A stretch of DNA of 64,000 bases. It comes from Streptomyces sp. 840.1. Lineage in GTDB: Bacteria > Actinomycetota > Actinomycetes > Streptomycetales > Streptomycetaceae. The stretch covers positions 62,001-126,000 of the forward strand of contig NZ_RJUU01000003.1 in the NCBI RefSeq assembly GCF_003751445.1. Direction: 5' to 3'. A model generated the notes under the pieces. That model did no database searches, was not told the origin of the DNA, and was given only the letters and a program-made list of their open reading frames with translations. Shown here piece after piece: positions 28,240 to 38,900 of this stretch (positions are counted from its first letter, which is position 1; the number at the start of each line of letters is the position of its first letter). Made by a program: the position numbers and the translations under genes.

Positions 28240-29912
28240 GAGCCCGTTCCCTCCCTGGCCGACCACCGGTCGAGCTGGGGGAGCTTGCCCAGCCTGTCCG
28301 GGTGCCAGGGGTCGGTGCCGCCGCTCTCCCAGGCCCTGAACGGGAGGCCCAGCTCCTCGCACAGGTACTGGGTGGCGAAGCGGCCGGTGGAGGCGGCACG
28401 GATCAGGCCGCCCATGCCGACCCACTGGCCGGCCATGGAGAACCCGCTGAGTCCGGGCAGCCGCATCCGGTCCTTGCCGACCAGGCCGGCGGAGACGTCG
28501 TCGGCGTCGGAGAACGCCTTCCAGGCCAGGATCGAGCCGTTGTGGTTCCCGGTGTAGCGCCGGGTCGTCGCCGGTGAGGCCACGTCCACCAGGTCGATCC
28601 GCTCGGCCGTGCCCGGCCAGAGCCGCCCCAGGAACCGCCGTACGAAGTCGGCCACCTTGCGCTTCTGCGCCCAATAGGCCTTGCGGTCGCTCTGGCGCAG
28701 CGCCTTCCAGTAGGCGTAGTCACTGAAGTAGGTGCAGTGGACCACCGACTTCCCGGGCGGAGCGAAGCCGTCCGAGTAGCGCGAGCGCAGCTGGACGACC
28801 AGGCTGCTCTGGAGCGCGCCGGGCAGTTCGGCGGCCTCCTCGGGCGGGAGCAGGTACGTGGTGCTGTGGGCGTCCCCGGCGGGGAGGTCTCCGTGGACGC
28901 CGACGAACGCGGAGACCACGGCGGGGAACAGTGTTCCGGGACGATCCAGGAGTTCGGTGTAGAGCTTGTCGATCCTGGCTCCGGTGTACCGGCCCCCCAG
29001 CAGGTCGTAGACCGTGGTGTGCCCGTCGCAGGCCGACACGACGTGGTCGGCGTAGTACCTCCTGCCGTTGCGGAGCTCGATTCCGACGGCCCGGTCGTGG
29101 TCCACCAGCACCCTCTCGGTACGGGCGCGGTAGGTCACCGTCCCGCCGAGTCCGGTGTAGCGCTCCTCGACCGACCGGGCGAGGCCGAGCGAACCGCCCT
29201 GTGGGAAGCCCGCGTTGCCGTGGTAGGCGCTGGCCATGTTGAACAGGTACGGCAGCAGCGGGAAGCCCTCCGGGTCCTGGAAGAAGATGTTCCGGAAGGC
29301 TCTGCGCAGCAGCGGGTCCTCGAACCGGTCCGCGAACCGGTGCATCGGGGTGGCGGCGGTGCGCCAGAAGAGGCGGAACGCCGGCAGTACGGTGCGCAGC
29401 GTCGCCGCCCTCTCCCGTACGGTCCGCAGGGCGGGCGCGGTCAGGAACGGGTAGAGCTCGATCTCCGTGAACCTCCGCAGGTCGCGGCAGAAGGAGCGGA
29501 TCAGCCGTGCGTCGGGGGGTGAGACGTGCAGCAGGTGCGCCTCCAGGCGGGCCGGATCGTTCCAGAAGGTCACGGACCTGCCGTCGTCGTCGACGACCTT
29601 GTTGAACAGGTCGAAGTTCCTGACCGTCTTGCCGTCGAGCGCGCCGAGCTCGCGCCAGACCTGGTTGGCGTCGTTGCCCGCGGCGGTGCCGATCAGCCAT
29701 TCGATGCAGTAGTCGAAGAGGTAGCCGTCGCGGGACCAGGCCGTGCAGCATCCGCCGGGCAGCACGTGTTTCTCGAAGATGCGGGTCCGCATCCCGCTCA
29801 TCTGCGCGTAGCAGCCGGTGGACAGCCCTGCCACACCCGCGCCGATGACGATGACGCGCGGGGCGCTGCCGGGCGTGCGGTGCGGGCTCTCCCAGTCGTC
29901 CTCATCCGGCAT
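28236..29912 (-). CDS. ftdC: Phytoene-dehydrogenase-like FAD oxidoreductase (FtdC-type)
   Basis: A 558-residue FAD enzyme from ATG 29912, which lies inside the end of the PKS-NRPS gene (11-bp overlap). The FAD motif VIVIGAGVAGLSTGCYAQ is near residue 20, followed by HVLPGGCCTAWSRDG, and the C-terminal motif SMAGQWVGMGGLIRAASTGR is present. It closely parallels the next gene in length and motifs, indicating duplication. In PTM pathways this member is the first polyene cyclase. Overlaps at both ends imply one transcript and coupled translation from ftdB through ftdE. Confidence 0.93.
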   Translation of the reverse strand: MPDEDDWESPHRTPGSAPRVIVIGAGVAGLSTGCYAQMSGMRTRIFEKHVLPGGCCTAWSRDGYLFDYCIEWLIGTAAGNDANQVWRELGALDGKTVRNFDLFNKVVDDDGRSVTFWNDPARLEAHLLHVSPPDARLIRSFCRDLRRFTEIELYPFLTAPALRTVRERAATLRTVLPAFRLFWRTAATPMHRFADRFEDPLLRRAFRNIFFQDPEGFPLLPYLFNMASAYHGNAGFPQGGSLGLARSVEERYTGLGGTVTYRARTERVLVDHDRAVGIELRNGRRYYADHVVSACDGHTTVYDLLGGRYTGARIDKLYTELLDRPGTLFPAVVSAFVGVHGDLPAGDAHSTTYLLPPEEAAELPGALQSSLVVQLRSRYSDGFAPPGKSVVHCTYFSDYAYWKALRQSDRKAYWAQKRKVADFVRRFLGRLWPGTAERIDLVDVASPATTRRYTGNHNGSILAWKAFSDADDVSAGLVGKDRMRLPGLSGFSMAGQWVGMGGLIRAASTGRFATQYLCEELGLPFRAWESGGTDPWHPDRLGKLPQLDRWSAREGTGS

Positions 29913-32900
29913 GGTCGGCGTCCCCCGTGAGAAGGGCGCGTACCAGGGCGGCGTTGCGCGGGAGGTGCTTGGGGTCGAGCATGTCGGCGTGGGTCCCGGA
30001 GCCCCGCAGGACATGCGTGGCTCCGGTGGAACTGCCGTGCCAGGTGCCGGGGGCGCCGACGGCGTACAGGCCCGCCTTCTCCTCGTCGGTCACGACGCCG
30101 ACCGAGGCCGCGACCGTCCCGGTGTTGGGGGTCCTGCCGCAGAAGCCGACGTACTCGGCCGCGTGCTCCAGGACGGTCTTGGCGACGATCTCGGAGCCGG
30201 TGTGCTGGTACAGATGCCGGCCCAGCTCCGCCTCGAAGATCCGCACGCCGTCCTCACCCGGCTCGTACGTCTCCAGGATGCGGCGGGAGTCCAGCACCAC
30301 CACGTGGGAGACCTCGCGGCCGCGTGCTTCGAGCTCCTTGGCCACCTCGAAGGCCAGGTTGCCGCCCAGCGAGTAGCCGAGCAGCCGGCAGGGGCCGTCG
30401 GGGCCGACGGACTCCACCAGGTCCGCGTAGCGGGCGACCTTGTCGTCACCGGGCACATAGTTGAACGCGACGATCCGGTAGGGGTCGAGCTGCGCCGCGA
30501 ACCCTCGGTAGACGAGCGCGTGGCCACCCGCCGGGGGGAAGCAGAAGACGGGCTGTCCGGGCCCTGGGTTGAAGGTCAGGTACGGCAGCTCCTCGGAGGT
30601 CGTGTTGTTGACGAGGTCCGCCACGGCCGCGGCCATGCCGTGCAGGGTCGTGGCCTGGTAGAGGCGGCTGACGGGGACGCCGATGCCGAACTCCGTGCGC
30701 AGGTGGTGCAGGAGCTCGATCAGCTTGATCGAGCTGCCGCCGGATTCGAAGAAGTCGTCCCCGAGCCCCGCCCGTTCCATCCCGAGCAGCGCCTCCCAGT
30801 GCCGGGCCATGCTGATCTCGTAGAGGGTCACCGGTGCTTCGTAGGACTCCTGCCGGTCCGCACCGGCCGGCACCGGCAGCGCTGCGACATCGACCTTTCC
30901 GTGCGCGGTGAGCGGCAGCCGCTCAAGCTCGACGACATGGGAGGGCACCATGAACGCCGGGACCGAGCCGGCGAGATGGCGGCGCACGGCCCGCCGGTCG
31001 AGCCTTGCCCCCGGCTCCGGGACGCAGTACGCGCAGAGGGTCGCGTCCCCCGCGGCATCGGGGCGGACGGCCACCACCACGCGGGCGAGGCCGGGCCAGC
31101 CCGCCAGATGCGCCTCGATCTCCGCGACCTCGATCCGGTGGCCGCGCAGCTTGACCTGGTGGTCGCTGCGTCCGAGCAGGTGCATCCGGCCGTGTGTGTC
31201 CCAGCGCGCCAGGTCGCCCGTCCGGTAGAGCCGTACCGGTGCGGCGCCCGGCTCGCGGCTCAGGTTCCGCGTCACGAAGCGTCGCGCCGTCTGCTCCGGG
31301 TCCCCGGCGTACCCGGTCGCGACGCCCTCGCCGCCGATCCACAGTTCGCCCGGCACGCCGGGCGGGACGGGTTCGCCGTGGTCGTCCAGGACATGGAGTG
31401 TGCTGTTCGCCAGGGGGCGGCCGATCGGCACCATGAGACCGGGCTCGAGCCCGTCGGCGGGCCCCTCGAAGAAAGCGCTGTCGATGGTGGCCTCGGTGAC
31501 GCCGTAGGAGTTGATCACCCTGGTCCCGGGACCGCACAGACCGCGCAGCCGCTCGTACTCCGCCACCTTCCAGGCATCGGAGCCGACCACCAGGAGGTTC
31601 ATGAAGTCGAGCCGTTCGCCGGTTCGCTCGCAGTGGTCCATCAGGCCCCGCACGACGGCAGGGACGAACTCGGCGCAGTCGACCCGTTCCGTCCGCATCG
31701 TGCGGTACAGCCGGGATGTGTCGAAGATCAGGTCCCGGTCGGCCAGTACCAGCCGGCCGCCCGAGCACAGGGCGCGGACCAGGTCGCCGGTGAACACGTC
31801 GAACGAGGGCTCGGCCATCTGGAGATGGACGCGCGCCCCGTCCGTCAGCCGGTACTCCTGGGCCCATGCCGCGTACGCCGAGGCGAGGCTGCGGTGGCTG
31901 ACCCGTACCGCCTTGGGCCGGCCGGTGGATCCGGAGGTGTTGATGACGTAGGCGGGTGAGTCGAGGTCGGTGGCCCCCTGCGGGGCGGGTCCCCCGGTGT
32001 CCGCCGGGCGCAGCTCCGCCGGCGTCAGCACGGTGGCGGGCAGCCGCTGGGCCCACGCGGTGCGCGAGTCGTCGACGACGATGAGGGTGGCCTGCGCGAT
32101 GCCCAGTACGTGGGCGACGCGGTCGGCGGGCTGGTCGGGGTGGACGGGCAGATAGGCGCCGCCCGCCCTGAGTACGGCGAGGAGGGTGATGACCAGTTCC
32201 GGTGACTTGTCGAGGCACAGTGCCACGACGGAGCCCTCCGTCACTCCCAGCTCGCGCAGCCGCCGGGCCCTGGCGTCGGCCCTGCGGTGGAGCTCGCCGT
32301 ACGTGAGGTGTTCCGTGGCGCCGCGCAGGGCGGGCACGGAGACGGCGACGGCCTCGGGGTGTGCGGCGGCGATATCTCCGATCAGCTGGTGGACGGCCCG
32401 GTCCGGGCCCGGGTCCCGTCCGGCGACGGCCGGCAGCCGGGAGGCGCCGCTCCACTCGGTGACCAGCTGCTCGCGCTCCTGGGAGCCGAGCATCTCCAGC
32501 CTCGGGGTGGGCAGTTCCGCGGGTGCTCGCGTCATGCTGTCGAGCAGCTGGACGTAGTGCGCGGCCATGCGGCGGACGGTCCGGGGCAGGAAGAGGTCGG
32601 TGTTGTATTTGAGGACGCAGTGGAAGCGGCCCTCCGCCTCGTCCTCGTAGACCGACAGGGTGATGTCGAACTGTCCTTCCTCTTCGGGGAGTTCGATGTA
32701 CTCCAGCCGGTAGCCGTACTGCTCGGTGGCCACCTTGTGGGTGAGCAGGATGAACATCGCCTGGAACACGGCCGAGCGGCTGGGGTCGTGCTGGAGGCCC
32801 AGCTCGTCGACCAGCAGGACGAACGGGTACTCCTGGTTGTCCAGGCCGTTGAGGACCGTCCTGCGGACCTGCTCCAGCAGCTCCGTGACCGTGGGCCCCG

Positions 32901-35900
32901 CCGACAGGTCCGCGTGCAGCGGCAGCGGGTTCACGAAGTAGCCGTAGACCGAGGCGAACTCCTGGTGGGTGCGGCCGGTCACCGGGCTGCCGACGACGAC
33001 GTGGTCCTGGCCGGAGTAGCGGTGCAGCAGGATGTAGTAGGCGCTGAGCAGCACCATGAACGGCGTCACGCCGTGCTCCTGGGCCAGCACGTGCACCCGG
33101 GCACTCAGATCGGCGTCGAGCACGAAGAACTCGGAGGCGCCGTTGTGCGTCTGCACGGCAGGGCGGGGCCGGTCCACCGGCAGGTCCAGGAGCGGGACCT
33201 CGGCGGGCAGGTGGGAGCGCCAGTACTCGAGCATTCCGCCGGCCTCGGGCCCTGCCAGGAACCGGTTCTGCTGGTTGAGGAAGTCCAGGTACCGGGCGCC
33301 CACCGGCGGCAGGGAGGGTTCGCGGCCCTGCTTCAGCGCCTCGTACACGGCGAGCAGTTCCTCGATGAAGGTGAACGTCGAGATCGCGTCCGAGACGATG
33401 TGGTGGACGGCCTTCATGATGACCCAGCGGCTCGGCCCGCGCTTGAACAGCCGGAACCGCACCAGCCGGTCGTGTTCGAGGTCGTACGGCTTGCGGTACT
33501 CGCGGATGATGGTGCGCCGGATGTCCTCCCAGCCCTGGCCCTGGACGTCGAACAGGCCCAGGTCGGGCTCGGTGCCGGAGGTCGTGCGCTGCACCGGCAG
33601 CCCGTCCTCCAGATGGAAGTTGGCGCGCAGCGCCGGATGGCGGGCGACGAGCCTGCGCACTGCCTCGAACATCAGCTCCGGTTCGAGCTCGGCGCGCACC
33701 TCGACGGCGCCGCCGATGTTGTAGGCGTAGCCGTCGGGGTTGAGCTGCTTGAGGAACCAGAGGGCTTTCTGGTTCTGGGTCAGGGGGTGGTTCAGCTCGT
33801 CGGTGAACACCTCGACGTCGGCCCCCCCGCTCTCCCCGGCGCCGCCGGCCGCGACCCGTTCGGCCAGGCCGTCGTAGAGCCGCGCGGCCAGTTCCCCGAC
33901 GGAGGTGCCGCTCAGCAGGGCGACGACCGGCAGGGCGATGCCGAGATCGGCCTGCGTCCTGGCGCGGAGCTCCATCGCGAGGAGCGAGTCGAGTCCCAGT
34001 CCCGTGAGCCCGGCGGCGGGGTCGATCTCGTGCGCGGCGGTGCGCAGGACCGTGGCGGTCAGCGTCGTGAAGCGGTCGACGACCAGGCGGCGGCGCTCCG
34101 CCTCCCCGGCATCGCGGAAGGCGTCGAGGAATCCGCCGCCCTCCTCCACGGCGTGTTCCCGGGCGGCCTCGGCCAGTTCGGTGACCAGCGGGGGCGGTGA
34201 GTCGTACCAGGCCAGGAAGGTCTGCCAGTCGACGACCGTGGCGACGAGCAGCTGCGCGCGGTCCTGTCCGATGACGCGTTCCAGGACGCTCATCCCGGCT
34301 TCCGGGGACAGCGAACTCATGCCCCGGCTGTGGAGGTAGTGGTCGACCAGGCCCAGTTCCTCGATCATGCCCGTGGCCCAGGGGCCCCAGTCGAGGCTCA
34401 GTGCGGGCAGGCCTTGCGCCCGGCGCCGATGGGCCAGCGCGTCCAGGAAGGCGTTGCCCGCCGCGTAGTTGGTCTGGCCCGCGGTCGTCAGCAGCGAGGC
34501 GATCGAGGCGAAGAGCACGAAGTGTTCGAGCGGCTCGTCCCGCAGGTGCTTGTCCAGCAGGTACGCGCCGACGGCCTTGGGGTCGAGGACCGCGTCGAAC
34601 GTGGCGCGGTCCATGTCGGCGACGAGCCTGTCCCGCACCTGTCCTGCCAGGTGGAACACGCCGCGCACGGGCGGCGCCCCGGCCCGCCGGTGCTCGTCGA
34701 GCCAGCCGGTCAGGGCCTGTTCGTCGGTCACGTCGACCGGTGCCAGGACCGTCTGCGCGCCGGCGGCCTCCAGTTCCCGCAGGAGGGCCACGGCCTTGCC
34801 CTGCGCCGTCGCCGGATCGGTCTCCCGCCATGTGTCGCGCTCGGGTACGGGCGTCCGGCTCATGAGGATGAGGCGTCGGGCGCCGCGCTTGACCAGGGTC
34901 CGGCACAGCAGCCGTCCCAGCGCCCCGAAGGCTCCGGTGACGAGATAGCTTCCGTCCGCCCGCAGGCGCAGCGGCAGTGGCCTCGTCAGCCCGTCGGCGG
35001 GCCTGATGCGGCTGGTCGCCCGGCGGTCGCCGCGCAGCCCGATCTCCTCCTCGTCGTCGCTGAGGAACTCACGCAGCAGTGCTTCGGCCTCAGCCCGGAC
35101 GCCGGGTGCGCCGGCTTCCCGTTCGGGGTCGAGGTCGACCAGCTTGCCCCGGTGGCCGGCCAGCTCCTGGTGCCGGAGCACCCGCGTGACGCCCCAGGCG
35201 GGCGCGCCGAGCGGTTCGGGCGCCTCCCCGGGTGTCACGGGCTGGGCGCCGCGGGTGACCACGTGCAGCCGTCCGCCGGTCTGCCGGGCCAGCAGGATCC
35301 GGGCGAGCGCGACCAGGGAGTAGGCCCCTGTGTCCGCGGCCCGTGCCAGATCCTGGCGCTCGGAGTCGGCGACGGCGGGCAGATCCAGGTTCCACAGATG
35401 CACGACCGTGCCTCGGAAGGCCGTGCCGTCGCGGTCCAGTCCGGCGAAGAGCTGTTCCAGCCTCGCGGCGCAGTCCGGTGCACCGGGTGATTCGCCGGCG
35501 CCGGCGGGCCGGTCGTCGAAGTCGTCCAGCCGTACCGTGCGGCAGCGATCACCCCGCGCGGTCACCAGTTCCGCGAAGGCGTCCCCCACTCCCCCGTTGT
35601 CGGCCAGGACCAGCCAGTCCTGCGGCTCGTCCTGGCCGGGCCCCTGGGCCACCGGCCCGGAGGCCGCCGCCCAGGGGCGGTCGGTCCAGACGGGTTCCGC
35701 CAGCCAGGAGTCGACGGTGCTCCGGGAGACGGCCCCCGAGGCCTTCTCCACGTCGGCCGCGCGGAATCCCCGCATGCGGCCCAGCGCCGTCCCGTCCTCG
35801 GCGTACAGCGCGAGGTCACCGACCAGTGCGTCCCCGTCCTGGCGGCGCACCGTGCCGTGCACCCACAGGGGCTGGTCACCGACGGGTGACACGCTCATCT

Positions 35901-38900
35901 CGTCGAGCGACAGGGGTAACCGGATGCCGGTGCCCGGCGGCGGTGTCGTCCCGGCCAGGAGCTGCGGCGTCAGCAGGGCCTGGAAGCAGGCGTCCAGCAG
36001 AACCGGGTGGATATGGTGGTCCGCCGCTCCGCCTCCGATCGCCGCGGGCGGAGCGATCCGCGCCAGTACCTCGTCGGTGCCGATCCAGACCTCCTCGATG
36101 GCCTGGAAGGCGGGCCCGTACTGGTAGCCCAGCGCGGCCAGCGCCGTGTAGCACTCCTGGTTGTCCAGCCGGCGCGGGCACCGTTCCCTGATCGGGCCGG
36201 CCTGCAGCGGCGGCCCGGCCGAGCGGCGCTGCGCGGTGCGGACCACTCCGCTCGCGTGCACCACCCGGTCCGCGTCGGGCCCCGCCGCTGCCGAAGCGAC
36301 GATGAAGGCGCCGTCCTCCAGCGAGACGGAGAGGTGGACCGTGCGGGCGTCGTCCTCGGCCAGGAAGAGCGCCTTGCGCAGGTCGATGTCGGACAGTCCG
36401 ACGTCCGTGCCCCCGGTCAGTTCCCGTACGGCCTGGGCGGCCATCTCCAGGTAGCCGGCCGCGGGGAAGACCACGGACTCCTGAATGCGGTGATCGGCGA
36501 GGTACGGCAGCCTCTCGGTGTCCAGCCGGGCCTGCCAGGTCGGGTCGGTGTGGTCCGTGCGGCGGCCCAGCAGGGGGTGGTCGAGCAGGCCGAGGCGGAC
36601 CTGTGCGACGGATTCGGGCTCGGTCCAGTGGCGGTCGCGGCGCCAGGGGTAGCGGGGCAGCGGGACCGTCCGCCCTGCGGGCTGGAGTTCGTCCCACGCG
36701 ATGTCGAGCCCGAGGTTGTGCAGCGTCGCCAGGGACAGGGCGAAGCGCTCGGGTTCGTCCTCCGCGCGGCGCACCGACGGCACCGAGACGCCGGTGCGGC
36801 CCTTGGCCTCCAGGCATTCGCGGATGGCGTGCCCGAGGACCGGGTGGGGGCCGATCTCGAGGAACAGCCGGTGGCCGTCGTCGGCCAGCCGGTCCACTGC
36901 GGCGTGGAAGCGCACCCGGTCGCGGACGTTCTTCCACCAGTAGGCGGCATCGAGCTCGACGTGCTCCGCGACACCCTCCTGGCCGGTGAGGTGAACCGGG
37001 ACCGTGGCGGGGCGGGGCTCGATGCCGGCGAGCGCGGTGAGGAGCTCCTCCTTGATCCGGTCCATCGCGGCGCTGTGGTAAGGGACCTCCACCGCGAGGA
37101 ACTTGGTGAAGACCTGTTCGGTGCGCAGCTCGTCGGCCAGCGCTGCCAGCGCCGTCCCGTCCCCGGCCAGGGTGACCGAGCCGGGGCTGTTGACGGCGGC
37201 CACGGAGATCCGGTCCCCGTAGGGACGCACCCGGCGGTCGGCCTCGGCCTCGGGCAGTCCGACGGCGAGCATGGTGCCCGTCCCGGAAAGGGTGTGCTGG
37301 AGCCGGCTGCGGTGGACGGCGATCCTGACCGCGTCCTCCAGGGAGTAGACGCCCGCCTCGTAGAAGGCCGCGATCTCGCCGGTGCTGTGCCCGACCACGG
37401 CGTCCGGCTGAATGCCGTACGAGCGCCACAGGGCCGCGAGGCCGATCTGTACGGCGAAGTTGGCGGGCTGTGCGAGCCAGGTCTCCGCCATCCGCGACCG
37501 GCTCTCGTCGGCGGCCATCTCGTCCATCAGGGACCACCCGGCGATCTTGCGGATCTCCCGGTCGCACGCGGTGACCGCGTCCCGGAACACCGGCTCGCTC
37601 GCCAGCAGTCCTCGGCCCATGGCCCACCACTGCGGGCCCATGCCGGTGAACACCCAGACCAGGCGCCGGTCAGGGGCGTCGAGTTGTCGCCCCTGTACTA
37701 CCCGTGGATGCGGTTCGCCCCGCAGGTATGTCTCCAGCGCCTCGTCCAGGGACTCCTTGGAGGAGTAGACGACGGAGAGCCGCGATTCGAGGTGCTGGCG
37801 CCGGTGGGCGAGTGTGTGGCCGAGGTCGTCGAGTGCGACGGCGGCGCCGTGGCCTCCGGCGAGCTCGCGGCTGATCCCGCGCGCCAGCTGCGGGAGGGCG
37901 TCCGGGTGACGTGTGGTCAGGGGCAGAATGCTCCAGCTGCGCTCCTGCGGCCGGGCGGCAGACGGTGACGTCCCGGGGCGCCGGGCGTCCCCGGCGCGCG
38001 CCGTGTGCGCGGGTGCCTCCTCCAGGACCGCGTGCGCGTTGGTCCCGCCGAAGCCGAAGGCGTTCACTCCGGCCCGTGCGGGTCCCTCGTGCTCGGGCCA
38101 GTCCGTCACCCTGGTCGGGATGTCGTACGGGGAGGAACCGCGGTCGATGGCGGGGTTGATCCTTTCGAGGTTGATGTGGGGCGGGATGCGGCGGTGCTCG
38201 AGGGCGAGGGCGGTCTTGATCAGTCCGGCGATCCCGGCAGCGGACTCCGTGTGCCCGATGTTGGCCTTCACCGAGCCGACGTAGCAGGCGGCTCCCGGGG
38301 TGCGCCCGATGGCGAGTGCCCGGGACAGGGCGTTGGCCTCGATCGGGTCGCCCACGGGCGTCGAGGTGCCGTGCGCCTCCATGTACTGCAGATCGCCGGG
38401 GGTGATACCGGCTTCGGCGCAGACCTGACGCACGAGTGAGACCTGGGCCTCGCCGTTGGGAACCGTTATGCCGTTGGTCCGGCCGTCCTGGTTGACCCCG
38501 CTGCCGGCGATCACGGCGTGGATCGGGTCCCCGTCCCGCAGCGCGTCCTCCAGCCGCTTGAGCGCGACGAGGCCGACGCCCTCGGCGCGGACGTACCCGT
38601 CGGCCGAGGCGTCGAAGGTGCGGGAGTGACCGCCCGGCGACAGGAATCCGCCCTTCGTCTCCGCGATGGTGTACTGCGGTGCCATGTGCAGCAGCACTCC
38701 GCCCGCGAGCGCGAGTCCGCTCTCTCTTCTGTTCAAACTCTGGCACGCCAGGTGTACGGCGACCAGGGAGGAGCTGCACGCGGTGTCGACCGAGAGGCTG
38801 GGGCCCCGGAAGTCGAAGGAGTGCGAGATCCGGTTCGACACCATCGTCATCATCGTGCCGGTGGCGGTGTGGGCGGCGAGTGTCCCGAAGCCCAGATCGG

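Noticed and set aside
29818..34200. Long plus-strand frames opposite the PKS-NRPS
   Set aside because: They lie antisense to the intact TE, PCP, A and C domains and contain no recognisable motif.
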